The position numbers and the translations under genes are program-made. A model generated the notes under the pieces. The model saw only the letters and a list, made by a program, of their open reading frames with translations, did no database searches and was not told the DNA's origin. A stretch of 64,000 nt of DNA from Emticicia agri (GTDB taxonomy: Bacteria; Bacteroidota; Bacteroidia; Cytophagales; Spirosomataceae): positions 1-64,000 of the forward strand of contig NZ_SEWF01000013.1 in NCBI RefSeq assembly GCF_004168285.1, read 5' to 3'. Shown here piece by piece: positions 26,945 to 35,447 of the stretch. Every line of letters begins with the position of its first letter. Within the stretch, counting starts at the first letter, position 1.

Positions 26945-27712
26945 TTAAGCAAACTCCAGACAAAGTTCTATCGGACAGTGGTCAGAGAAATATACTTCCG
27001 GATAAATGGCGGCACTCTTTAAATGAAGTTGTAATGATTTAGAAGCAAAATGGTAATCGATACGCCAGCCTAAGTTCTTTGCACGAGCTCCCAATCTTAA
27101 CGACCACCAGGTATAATGATGAGGAGTTTGATTAAAAAACCTGAAAGTATCAATATATCCACTATCAAGAAACCTGCCAACCCATGCCCTTTCTTCGGGT
27201 AAAAAGCCTGACGATTTTGCATTTGCCTTCGGGTTATGGATATCTATCTCCTGATGACAGATGTTTACATCACCACTCAATACAAGGTTGGGTATGGTTT
27301 TACTGAGTTTTTCAATATAAACGAAAAAATCTTCAACGAATTTCATTTTAATACCCTGACGTTCGTCACCTGACGTACCTGAGGGAAAATAAGTACAAAC
27401 AAGGGAAAATTTCTCAAAATCGGCACGTATCATTCTTCCCTCAAAATCATATTCTTTAATTCCCATACCATATGCTACATGCAAAGGTTTTACTTTACTG
27501 AGAATTGCCACCCCACTATATCCACGCTTCTGGGCGGGGTACCAATAACAGTGATAACCCATTTCTTCAAATTTATGACTCACTAATTCGGTTTCAGAAA
27601 GTTTAATTTCCTGAAGACAGATAGCATCAGGCTGGTGGGTTTCAAGCCAGGTTAATAGCCCTTTATTGATGGCGGCACGAATGCCATTTACATTGTAGCT
27701 GATAATTTTCAT
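26945..27712 (-). CDS. xth: Exodeoxyribonuclease III / AP endonuclease
   Basis: Endonuclease/exonuclease/phosphatase-fold DNA-repair enzyme of 255 aa that nicks DNA at abasic sites. MKIISYNVNGIRAA (metal Asn) opens the protein. Next comes CLQEIKLS with the catalytic Glu, then LSGDVNICHQEIDIHNPK, where the usual D-F-N motif reads D-V-N. WWSLRLGARAKNLGWRIDYHF and YFSDHCPIEL hold the final catalytic Asp-His. All key residues are present. It overlaps the preceding 118-aa gene by ATGA (27709-27712), so the two are translationally coupled. Confidence 0.95.
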   Translation of the reverse strand: MKIISYNVNGIRAAINKGLLTWLETHQPDAICLQEIKLSETELVSHKFEEMGYHCYWYPAQKRGYSGVAILSKVKPLHVAYGMGIKEYDFEGRMIRADFEKFSLVCTYFPSGTSGDERQGIKMKFVEDFFVYIEKLSKTIPNLVLSGDVNICHQEIDIHNPKANAKSSGFLPEERAWVGRFLDSGYIDTFRFFNQTPHHYTWWSLRLGARAKNLGWRIDYHFASKSLQLHLKSAAIYPEVYFSDHCPIELCLEFA

Positions 27713-28065
27713 ATATGTAGTCCGACTTCTTTTCTGAAATATTCTATAACAAAGTGTTTCAATAGTTTTTCCTGTGATAATAGATCAAAGTTAGGTAAAG
27801 GGTTAATCATTTTCCAATGAGGCCAGCCTTCTTCATCTTTACCTTCTAACTCATAATAACCACCATAACTCAGCACCTTGCAGATAGCAATGTGCATTAA
27901 ATCCTGTTTTTCTTCTTTTGAGAAAAACTTCTTCCCCTGCCCCAATTCCTGTACGCCAATAATGAATAATACACCATTCAGATCCACAGGTTTCTTTCCG
28001 AGATTTTGTTTCAGAAACAGTAATAATGTTTGCCAGTTTTCTTTTAATTTGTCTTCTTCTACCAT
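27709..28065 (-). CDS. Conserved-looking hypothetical protein coupled to xth
   Basis: Soluble 118-aa protein, no signal peptide or membrane segment. I do not recognise a family. It is mainly helical, with an aromatic-rich C-terminal half (GWPHWKMINPLPNF, then LLKHFVIEYFRKEVGL). Its stop overlaps the xth start (ATGA), so it is probably made together with the AP endonuclease. It starts 40 bp from the divergent comF-like gene. A role linked to DNA repair is inference from this coupling only. Confidence 0.75.
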   Translation of the reverse strand: MVEEDKLKENWQTLLLFLKQNLGKKPVDLNGVLFIIGVQELGQGKKFFSKEEKQDLMHIAICKVLSYGGYYELEGKDEEGWPHWKMINPLPNFDLLSQEKLLKHFVIEYFRKEVGLHI

Positions 28066-28105
28066 TAGCTGTTTTAATATCTATATACAAACTTAATGAA
28101 AGCAT

Positions 28106-28792
28106 ATGAAATGGTTTAATCATTTAATAGATATAATCTATCCGAAAACGTGCGAAGCCTGTAGAGAACCACTTTTAGGAGGAGAAAAACTGATTTGTAC
28201 GCAATGCCTCATTAGTTTACCGAGAACAAATACGCACCTGAATCCTGATGAACTAATACAAAGAAGATTCTGGGGTAAAATTGCTGTTTCACATACATTA
28301 GCTTATCTCAGGTTTTCAAAGAAAAGCAAGGTACAACATTTGTTACATCAGCTAAAATATAAAAATAAACCAGAGTTGGGCAGCTTTTTAGGCGAGTTAT
28401 ATGGAACAGATTTAAAGGCAACAGGTTTCGATAAAAAGATAGATTTAATTATCGGCGTACCGCTTCACAGGCAGAAAGAAAAACAAAGAGGTTATAATCA
28501 GGCTAATTGTATTGCCGAAGGGCTTTCAAAGGCATTAGAAGTGCCTTACGACCCTACTCTTGTCAAGAAAGTACTCAATACTGCAACACAGACCCGAAAG
28601 AGTCGTTTTGAACGCTTTATGAATGTGAAAGACGCTTTTGAAATAGTTGACAAAGAAAAAATAAAAGGTAAGCGTATAGCTATTGTAGATGATGTTTTAA
28701 CCACAGGCGCAACCATTGAAGCATTTGCCGGAACTTTATTAGAAAATGGCTGTACAGATGTTTCTGTGATAACCATTGCTATTGCAGATTGA
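28106..28792 (+). CDS. comF: ComF family phosphoribosyltransferase-like protein
   Basis: ComF-type protein of 228 aa, the cytoplasmic factor linked to natural DNA uptake in competent bacteria. The N-terminal four-cysteine zinc finger uses Cys16, Cys19, Cys31 and Cys34. The C-terminal phosphoribosyltransferase-fold motif IVDDVLTTGAT is near residues 193-203. QREKQRGYNQA-like residues (here RQKEKQRGYNQANCIAEGLSKAL) and TRKSRFERFMNVKDAFEI are typical of ComF. Other com genes are not nearby. It is divergent from the 118-aa/xth pair and convergent with gldJ. Confidence 0.9.
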   Translation: MKWFNHLIDIIYPKTCEACREPLLGGEKLICTQCLISLPRTNTHLNPDELIQRRFWGKIAVSHTLAYLRFSKKSKVQHLLHQLKYKNKPELGSFLGELYGTDLKATGFDKKIDLIIGVPLHRQKEKQRGYNQANCIAEGLSKALEVPYDPTLVKKVLNTATQTRKSRFERFMNVKDAFEIVDKEKIKGKRIAIVDDVLTTGATIEAFAGTLLENGCTDVSVITIAIAD

Positions 28793-28845
28793 TGGTCAGA
28801 GAATTATCTGCTTGCCAAAAATGTGAAACTCTTTATCAAACAAAA

Positions 28846-28867
28846 AACCCTCTCAACTGAAAGGGTC
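28846..28867. terminator. Terminator between comF and gldJ
   Basis: A stem of about 8-9 bp with one G-U pair (ACCCT... with AGGGT). On the minus strand it is followed by TTTTTTG and so serves gldJ. The plus-strand tail TCTTTCT is weaker. Confidence 0.7.
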
Positions 28868-28894
28868 TTTCTATAAACTAAGATTTTATATACC

Positions 28895-30181
28895 TTATAG
28901 TTTACGTTTACCTTTAGGCCCAATGGCAATCATGGCACAACGGAAACCGATAGTTGCTGTTGCCGAATCCTGGTCTAAGTAACGACGAGTACCAGGTGAT
29001 AACCAGTAAGCTACATCATTCCATGAACCACCTTTGTAAACACGTAGTTTATTGTCTATTAAAGAGTTAAACCCTTTTTTATCGTATAAACTTTCTTCAT
29101 CCAAATAATCGCTGCGACGAATCGGGTTCAAATCGTTTACGTCCTGAAATGAATTCGGACGATATACGTCCCAAACCCACTCATTTACGTTTCCAGCCAT
29201 ATTATAAAGACCAAAGTCATTAGCAGGAAACTCATACACTTCCATAGTAATAATACCACCGTCGTTCTGATGTCCGGCAATACCGGCGAAGTCACCACGA
29301 CCACGTTTGAAGTTAGCTAACATCGTTCCTTTTTGTCCACCTTTAGGTTTACGCATAGAAGAACCATCCCAAGGATAAATACGCTGACTTGACTGATTTT
29401 CATCCATATATTGTGTACCAATCATGGCTTTAGCAGCATATTCCCATTCAGCTTCTGTTGGAAGACGATATCCGGGTAATACATTACCTGTTTCGATAGC
29501 TAAACGACCCCCGGTTTTAGCTTGTGGTGCTTCGGTAGTCGGTGCACTTCTGTCTTTTTTAGACGTTTTAGCTTTAGGACCAAAACGAACAGCCATTTCA
29601 CCATTAACAGCGGCAGTTCTCCATTTACAGTAATCTGATGCCTGTACCCATGAAACACCAACTACAGGATACATCCTGAAACCAGGGTAGCGAAGGTATT
29701 GCTCAGTAAACTGGTCATTAAATGATAGTTTATTTACCCAAACCAAAGTGTCTGGTAGTGCTGATTCATAAAATTCTTGCGACGAATCCTTTTGAATACC
29801 ATGTAAATACTCGAGCCAGTGTAGATTAGTAATTTCCGTTTCATCCATATAGAACGAAGAAACAGTTACAGTTCTTTCAAGGTTATCACGTGAATAGGTT
29901 ACATCCTCTTCCACAGTTCCCATTGTAAAACGTCCACCCTCAATATATACAAGGTTTGGACCAGCCGGCTGACCTTTAAAGGCGTTTACCTGAAAACCAT
30001 CAGCTTGTGCAGCTTGTCCTTTTTTAGGTTTTTTACCTTTATTGTCTTTAGAATAGGCAATTCCGGTAGCAGTACTATTGCGACCCGGATCGATACTCGT
30101 TCTTTTTTTGCTCGAACAGCCACTCAGGATAAGCGCAAAAGCCAACGCACCCGTAATCGAACTAAAAAGTAATCTTTTCAT
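28895..30181 (-). CDS. gldJ: Gliding motility lipoprotein GldJ-like
   Basis: Outer-membrane lipoprotein of the gliding / type IX secretion machinery, 428 aa. Lipobox ILSGC (Cys22). The core is a formylglycine-generating-enzyme-like (FGE-sulfatase) domain starting at LVYIEGGRFTMGTVEEDV, with SSFYMDETEITNLHWLEYL, PVVGVSWVQASDYCKWR, LPTEAEWEYAA, YNMAGNVNEWVWDVY, YKGGSW and GFRCAM near the end. The early STATGIAYSKD and the lack of a gldL-gldM-gldN cluster favour GldJ over GldK. It is shorter than Flavobacterium johnsoniae GldJ (about 560 aa), so a related paralogue cannot be ruled out. Confidence 0.85.
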   Translation of the reverse strand: MKRLLFSSITGALAFALILSGCSSKKRTSIDPGRNSTATGIAYSKDNKGKKPKKGQAAQADGFQVNAFKGQPAGPNLVYIEGGRFTMGTVEEDVTYSRDNLERTVTVSSFYMDETEITNLHWLEYLHGIQKDSSQEFYESALPDTLVWVNKLSFNDQFTEQYLRYPGFRMYPVVGVSWVQASDYCKWRTAAVNGEMAVRFGPKAKTSKKDRSAPTTEAPQAKTGGRLAIETGNVLPGYRLPTEAEWEYAAKAMIGTQYMDENQSSQRIYPWDGSSMRKPKGGQKGTMLANFKRGRGDFAGIAGHQNDGGIITMEVYEFPANDFGLYNMAGNVNEWVWDVYRPNSFQDVNDLNPIRRSDYLDEESLYDKKGFNSLIDNKLRVYKGGSWNDVAYWLSPGTRRYLDQDSATATIGFRCAMIAIGPKGKRKL

Positions 30182-30216
30182 TTTCGGAATGATTTTTGTT
30201 AATAGAATTCGTTTTG

Positions 30217-30224
30217 CAAAAATA
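30217..30224 (-). promoter_or_regulatory. -7 element of gldJ
   Basis: On the minus strand TATTTTTG fits TAnnTTTG, 35 bases upstream of the gldJ ATG and between the mfd stop and gldJ. A -33 TTG at the usual spacing was not found. Confidence 0.5.
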
Positions 30225-30267
30225 GGTTATTTGATGTAAATATCTTAATGTACTAAGAATCAATAAT

Positions 30268-33200
30268 TTAAGAAAGACTATCTTTCCCGACAAATCCACT
30301 CAATAATTTATCTAAATCGTCAATGCTTTGTAAATTTTCTACAGTAAGAAGAAGTTTAGATTTAATTTCCTTTAGCGAGCATCTTTTTGGATTATTTTTA
30401 ATATAATCAAGAATTCTGCCAAACTTATCTGCCTGAAAATATTCTGTTTTCTCTGAAGAAACGAAAAAGCATTTTAGGATATTGTTTTTTAAAGTTAATT
30501 TTTCAAAACCTAATTGTTCTGCTTTCCATCTGATTCTCACCATTTTAACTAAATTTTCTACTTCTTGCGGCATTGGGCCAAATCGGTCGATGATAGATTT
30601 CTGAAACTCTTGTAGTTCTGCTTCTTTCTCTATATTATCTAACTGATTATACAACGAGAGCCTTTCTGAAATATTACTGACATAGTTTTCAGGAATAATA
30701 ATCTGCAAATCAGTTTCAATCTGGCAGTCAGGCAGGTGTAAATCTATGGCAGCTGCCGTCATTTCTTTCATAAATAAGTCCTTAAACTCATTTTCTTTCA
30801 GTTCCTGTACTGCCTCATCTAAAATCTTATGATAAGTTTCATACCCTAAGTCATTAATAAAGCCACTTTGCTCTGAACCTAAAAGGTTTCCAGCCCCTCT
30901 GATGTCAAGGTCTCTCATGGATACCTTGAAGCCATCGCCCAAATCAGAAAACTCTTCTAAGGTTTGTAAACGCTTACGCCCATCGCTTGATAAAACAGAA
31001 GTTGGTGGTGTAAGCAGATAACAGAATGCTTTACGATTTGAACGGCCTACCCTACCACGCATCTGGTGTAAATCAGACATGCCAAAGTTTTGTGCCTGAT
31101 TAATAATAATAGTATTGGCATTAGGTATATCAAGCCCTGACTCAATAATGTTCGTTGAAACCAATACATCATAATCACCTTCAATAAATTTCATCATTAC
31201 TTTCTCTAACCTGTCACCCTCCATTTGTCCATGTGCAATACCTATCTTTGCATCTGGTACCAACCTTAATATAATATTGGCAATTGACTCAATGTCGTTT
31301 ACCCGATTATGCACAAAATACACCTGACCGCCTCGCTTTAATTCGTAGCTGATAGCATCTCTGATGAACTCTTCTTTAAATATGTGTACTTCAGTCGTAA
31401 CAGGTTGGCGATTGGGTGGAGGTGTAGAAATAACAGATAAATCGCGCGCACCCATCAGCGAGAAATGTAATGTTCGTGGAATCGGGGTAGCTGTCAATGT
31501 CAGTACATCTACATTCAGCTTCATTTCTTTCAATCGGTCTTTAGCCTTTACCCCAAACTTCTGCTCTTCGTCAATAATCAACAACCCTAAATCCTTAAAC
31601 TCAATGTCTTTATTTAATATACGATGTGTACCTATCAGTATATCTATTCTGCCCTCTTTCAGTTTCTTTAGCGTTTCATTAATCTCTTTGGTGCTTCTGA
31701 AGCGGCTTATCTCATCCACATTAACCGGGAGTTTAGATAATCGTTCGGCAAAAGTTTTATGATGTTGCATAGCCAGAATAGTGGTAGGTACCAAAACGGC
31801 TACCTGCTTACTATCTGCTACTGCTTTAAAAGCTGCCCGAATGGCTACCTCCGTTTTTCCAAAACCTACATCGCCACATACCAGTCTGTCCATAGGGTAC
31901 GCTTTTTCCATATCATCTTTTACATCGTTGGTAGCTTTAGCCTGGTCGGGGGTATCTTCATAAAAGAAAGAGGACTCCAATTCGGCCTGCATAAAACCAT
32001 CTCTTGAAAAAGCAAAGCCAGGAGCCATACGGCGTTTGGCATACAAACCAATCAGTTCTTTGGCAATGTCTTTTACTTGTCGCTTGACCCTTGATTTTTT
32101 ATTCTCCCACTCGGCTGAACCTAACTTACTCATCACCGGAGGTGCGCCCTCTTTACCTGAGTATTTGGCTATCTTATGTAAGGAGTGAATATTCACCAAT
32201 AGAATGTCATTGTCCCGATAAATTAATCTTACGGCTTCTTGTTCTTTATCACCAACCATTACTTTTTCCAACCCTGCAAAACGCCCGATACCATAATCGA
32301 TATGTGTTACAAAATCACCTGTCTGTAAGGCTCTCAACTCTTTCATGGTTAAGGCTTTCGACTTGCTGAATTTGTCTCTGACCTTGAAACGATGGTAACG
32401 GTCAAATATCTGATGGTCGGTATAAAAAGCTACTTTGGTTTGCTCATCAATAAATCCTCCACGCAAAGACATTTGTAAAGAATTGAATTTGGTGAAAGGG
32501 TCAATCTCTTCAAAGATAGCATTGAGGCGGCTCAACTGCTTAACCGACTCAGCCGAGATAATGGTAGTAAAATGCTTCGACTGGTTTTCTTTAATATTAT
32601 CAATCAGCCGTTTGAAGTCTTTATTAAATGACGGTTGACTTTTACTTTGAAAGATTACTTTTTCGGAATCTTTGTAATAATTTTTTGTGCCGAATTCGAT
32701 GATTTTAAATTTCTTGAGTTCGTTCTGAAAACCCCTACGTGTTTCAAAAAGCGCATCTGGCGATTCAATGACCTGAATGCCTCCACTTCTACTAACTATC
32801 TGCTGGAAATGTTGCTCAACAACGTTAAAACATTCCTCTATAACCTCAAAACAGAAAGATGCGTCTTTTATCCATATATTACTCGTATTGCGAATAAAAT
32901 TAAAAAAAGTCTCACGTCTTTCCTCTATTAATTTGTTCTGAACGTCGGGTATAATGTTAATTTGGTTAACCGTTTGCATAGATAACTGCGACTCTGGGTT
33001 AAACAAACGTATACTGTCTATCTCATCGCCGAAAAGTTCTATACGATACGGATATTCCGAAGCATAAGAGAAGATATCGACGATACCCCCACGAATAGAA
33101 AATTGTCCGGGCTCGTAAACAAAGTCAGCTTTTTCAAAATCATAGCCAATGAGCAACTCTGAAATAAAATTGATGTCGAAGTTCTCGCCGACCTTTACCT

Positions 33201-33627
33201 GAAGAGTATTGGCAATGAGTGATTTCTTGTTAATCACCTTTTCTGATAATGCCTCCGGATAAGTTACAATCATCAGATTGGCCTTATCATTATTCAATTG
33301 ATTAAGGATTTCTGCCCTCTGAAGCACATTTGCATTATCAATTTCCTCATATTGATAAGGTTTTTTATAAGACATCGGAAAAAGAAATACATTTTCTTCT
33401 CCTAAGAGATTCTGCAAGTCGTTGTAAAAATAGGCAGCGTCTTCCTTATCGTTTAATATAAAAAGATTATGCTGTGGATTAATCTGATAGTTGACACTCG
33501 CAAAAATGGCATCTAAACTTCCGCTGAATCCTTTGAGTTGTATGGCTGTATTTGCCTTTACGCTCTCAATAGCTGCACAAACAAAGCTATCTTCACTGTA
33601 AATTTTTAATAAGTCTTTTACTTCCAC
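30268..33627 (-). CDS. mfd: Transcription-repair coupling factor Mfd
   Basis: ATP-driven DNA translocase that removes RNA polymerase stalled at lesions and recruits UvrA. Length 1119 aa. In order: the UvrB-homology module (YQYEEIDNANVLQRAEIL, IRGGIVDIF), the RNA-polymerase interacting domain (LQTGDFVTHIDYGIGRFAGLE), the translocase with Walker A GDVGFGKTE near residue 585 and DEEQKFGV near 684, then QMRGRVGRS and the C-terminal TRCF domain (IDRFGPMPQEVENL). The start is GTG at 33627 because no in-frame ATG fits the conserved N-terminus. It lies 86 bp upstream of gldJ. Confidence 0.97.
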   Translation of the reverse strand: MEVKDLLKIYSEDSFVCAAIESVKANTAIQLKGFSGSLDAIFASVNYQINPQHNLFILNDKEDAAYFYNDLQNLLGEENVFLFPMSYKKPYQYEEIDNANVLQRAEILNQLNNDKANLMIVTYPEALSEKVINKKSLIANTLQVKVGENFDINFISELLIGYDFEKADFVYEPGQFSIRGGIVDIFSYASEYPYRIELFGDEIDSIRLFNPESQLSMQTVNQINIIPDVQNKLIEERRETFFNFIRNTSNIWIKDASFCFEVIEECFNVVEQHFQQIVSRSGGIQVIESPDALFETRRGFQNELKKFKIIEFGTKNYYKDSEKVIFQSKSQPSFNKDFKRLIDNIKENQSKHFTTIISAESVKQLSRLNAIFEEIDPFTKFNSLQMSLRGGFIDEQTKVAFYTDHQIFDRYHRFKVRDKFSKSKALTMKELRALQTGDFVTHIDYGIGRFAGLEKVMVGDKEQEAVRLIYRDNDILLVNIHSLHKIAKYSGKEGAPPVMSKLGSAEWENKKSRVKRQVKDIAKELIGLYAKRRMAPGFAFSRDGFMQAELESSFFYEDTPDQAKATNDVKDDMEKAYPMDRLVCGDVGFGKTEVAIRAAFKAVADSKQVAVLVPTTILAMQHHKTFAERLSKLPVNVDEISRFRSTKEINETLKKLKEGRIDILIGTHRILNKDIEFKDLGLLIIDEEQKFGVKAKDRLKEMKLNVDVLTLTATPIPRTLHFSLMGARDLSVISTPPPNRQPVTTEVHIFKEEFIRDAISYELKRGGQVYFVHNRVNDIESIANIILRLVPDAKIGIAHGQMEGDRLEKVMMKFIEGDYDVLVSTNIIESGLDIPNANTIIINQAQNFGMSDLHQMRGRVGRSNRKAFCYLLTPPTSVLSSDGRKRLQTLEEFSDLGDGFKVSMRDLDIRGAGNLLGSEQSGFINDLGYETYHKILDEAVQELKENEFKDLFMKEMTAAAIDLHLPDCQIETDLQIIIPENYVSNISERLSLYNQLDNIEKEAELQEFQKSIIDRFGPMPQEVENLVKMVRIRWKAEQLGFEKLTLKNNILKCFFVSSEKTEYFQADKFGRILDYIKNNPKRCSLKEIKSKLLLTVENLQSIDDLDKLLSGFVGKDSLS

Positions 33628-33653
33628 CTTTCAGAATTTTATAAATAAGAAAG

Positions 33654-33678
33654 GGACGCAGAATGATATCCTGCGTCC
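33654..33678 (-). other. Hairpin in the mfd leader
   Basis: Perfect 8-bp stem (33654-33661 with 33671-33678) with a 9-base loop, 27 bases upstream of the mfd GTG and about 13 bases after a TAnnTTTG element. It could be a transcript-stabilising 5' stem-loop of mfd or a weak terminator of ppk2, whose stop is 146 bases away. The tail CTTTCTT is poor for termination. Confidence 0.5.
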
Positions 33679-33690
33679 TGAATTTTACTA

Positions 33691-33698
33691 CAAATTTA
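33691..33698 (-). promoter_or_regulatory. -7 element of mfd
   Basis: On the minus strand TAAATTTG matches TAnnTTTG, placing the transcript start just before the hairpin at 33654-33678. Confidence 0.45.
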
Positions 33699-33823
33699 AA
33701 AAATAAACCCGAATTTGATTTTTCGGGGTATTAATACTTTGTTAATTTACCTCTAAAAGTCAATTTTTAGGGTATCTTATATCGTATTTTGTTAAATATT
33801 AGATTTTATAGCGAATATTTAAA

Positions 33824-34705
33824 TTATTGCGATTCAATGATGCTAATTAGGTTTTTAAGCTCTGTATGCCGCTCCGGCGTTGATTCCGGGTAACTCATAT
33901 TTAACATTTTAAGCTCATGTACAATGGCCTTCGCTACTATCAGCCGCATATTTTTCTTATCATCAGCCGGAATAATATACCAAGGACACTTATGGGTTGA
34001 GGTAGCATTAATCAAATCTTCATAGGCCTGTTGGTAGTCATTCCAGAAGCCTCTTTCCTTTACATCCTGCTCATCAAACTTCCAGTTTTTAGTTGAGTCT
34101 TGTATCCGCTCTATCAATCTTTCGGCCTGTTCTTCCTTCGAAACATTCAGAAAAAACTTCACCACTCTGATTCCGTTCCGATGCAAATAAGTTTCTAAAT
34201 TGGTAATATCTTCATATCGATTCTTCCAGAGTTTATCCATATCGTCGGTCAACTCTACCGGAAGCCGCTGGTTTTGCGTGACAATTTCGGGGTGAACTTT
34301 TACCACCAGTACCTCTTCATAATACGAACGATTGAAAACGGTAATGGCTCCTCTTTGTGGTAGTTGTAACACCGTGCGCCAGAGAAAATCATGCTCTAAT
34401 TCTATTTCAGTTGGCCGCTTAAAAGAATACACACTTAGTCCTTGTGGGTTCACACCAGAGAATACCGCTTTCAGAGTACCATCTTTTCCGGCTGCATCCA
34501 TTGCCTGAAAAATCACTAAAAGACCATATCGGTTATGCGCATACATCATACTTTGAAGTTCGTCCATCTGATTGTTCAGATCGGCTAAAGAATTTTCATA
34601 CTCTTCTTTGTCTTCATACAAATCTTTAATTTTGGTTTTGGTATCACTAATAGAAAATTTCCCGCTTCCGTCAAATTTGAAATCTTCGATGTCAATTTTT
34701 TTCAT
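33824..34705 (-). CDS. ppk2: Polyphosphate kinase 2 family protein
   Basis: PPK2-family phosphotransferase of 293 aa, using polyphosphate to phosphorylate nucleotides. The P-loop-like motif MDAAGKDGT is at residues 69-77. GVNPQGLSVYSFKRPTEIELEHDFLWR is the PPK2 lid and nucleotide region, and FNRSYYEEVLVVKVHPE is the second conserved block. The spacing and HKCPWYIIPADDKKNMR near the C-terminus fit short one-domain PPK2 proteins. Whether it prefers AMP, ADP or GDP cannot be told. It lies upstream of mfd on the same strand, 196 bp away. Confidence 0.94.
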   Translation of the reverse strand: MKKIDIEDFKFDGSGKFSISDTKTKIKDLYEDKEEYENSLADLNNQMDELQSMMYAHNRYGLLVIFQAMDAAGKDGTLKAVFSGVNPQGLSVYSFKRPTEIELEHDFLWRTVLQLPQRGAITVFNRSYYEEVLVVKVHPEIVTQNQRLPVELTDDMDKLWKNRYEDITNLETYLHRNGIRVVKFFLNVSKEEQAERLIERIQDSTKNWKFDEQDVKERGFWNDYQQAYEDLINATSTHKCPWYIIPADDKKNMRLIVAKAIVHELKMLNMSYPESTPERHTELKNLISIIESQ

Positions 34706-34820
34706 AAGGTGTTTAAATTTTAAGGCAAGGAATTAAAAATGTAAAGAGTGTAAGTCTGCTATAGATGTCTGATATTTTATATAGAAACAATTTTTGTGAA
34801 TCATAGTTTTCATTAATCCA

Positions 34821-35282
34821 TTAAATATTCACACCAAGCCCTGCTTTCACTTTGTCCATTACTACATGGGTATAAAATTGTTTTACATCCGGGTTATCCA
34901 TCAGATACTTTTTAGAGAAATTCTCATAGTGCTTCATGTCTTTGGTATTAACAATAATTACAAAATCATAAGCTCCGGTTACATAATAGCATTGGGTAAC
35001 TTCATGGCAGTCTGAAATAAGAGATTTAAAAGTGTCAACTACTTTTGAACTTCCTACATGTAATGTTACATCAACAATGCAGGTAATACTGATTCCGACA
35101 GCATGTGGAGAAATAACAGAGATGTCGGCCTCTATTACTTTTTCTTCCCTCAACTTCTTTAGTCTTCTTTGCACAGCACTCGTACTAAGGTTTATCATCT
35201 GCCCTAATTCCTCGGCTGTTATTCTGTTATTTTTCTGAAGCTGACTCAGAATTTTTTTGTCGCACTCATCCAGCTCTTGCAT
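34821..35282 (-). CDS. Lrp/AsnC family transcriptional regulator
   Basis: DNA-binding regulator of 153 aa. The N-terminal helix-turn-helix (residues 3-62, ILSQLQKNNRITAEELGQMINLSTSAVQRRLKKLRE) precedes a RAM ligand-binding domain (HAVGISITCIVDVTL, VTQCYYVTGAYDFVIIVNTKD). Such proteins form octamers and sense amino acids. It is divergent from the serine hydrolase gene. The shared 165-bp spacer holds three TACCTG-type half sites, so autoregulation is plausible. Confidence 0.94.
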   Translation of the reverse strand: MQELDECDKKILSQLQKNNRITAEELGQMINLSTSAVQRRLKKLREEKVIEADISVISPHAVGISITCIVDVTLHVGSSKVVDTFKSLISDCHEVTQCYYVTGAYDFVIIVNTKDMKHYENFSKKYLMDNPDVKQFYTHVVMDKVKAGLGVNI

Positions 35283-35285
35283 AAT

Positions 35286-35358
35286 TTACCTGTTTAACGT
35301 TTTAAATGTAATTAATTTGTGCGTTCAGGTAATGAAATTTAATCAAAAAATATACCTG
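35286..35358. promoter_or_regulatory. Three TACCTG half sites near the Lrp-type gene
   Basis: TTACCTG at 35286-35292, its inverted copy CAGGTAA at 35326-35332, and TACCTG at 35353-35358. They lie between the regulator start and the -7 element of the divergent gene. They could be operator half sites for the Lrp-type protein; this is pattern-based inference. Confidence 0.35.
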
Positions 35359-35366
35359 ACAAGCCT

Positions 35367-35374
35367 TAATTTTG
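35367..35374 (+). promoter_or_regulatory. -7 element of the serine hydrolase gene
   Basis: TAATTTTG fits TAnnTTTG, 73 bases upstream of the start codon, with a TACCTG half site ending 8 bases before it. Confidence 0.45.
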
Positions 35375-35447
35375 CAGCGTGTAATAAAAGTACTTGCTAT
35401 TTTTTACACGTATAATTATGTAAAGCTATTTTAAAATTAAAAGAAAA

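Noticed and set aside
29886-29897. ATCACGTGAAT inside gldJ as a parS site.
   Set aside because: Only the core hexamer matches; the outer TGTT/AACA arms are absent and it lies in conserved coding sequence.
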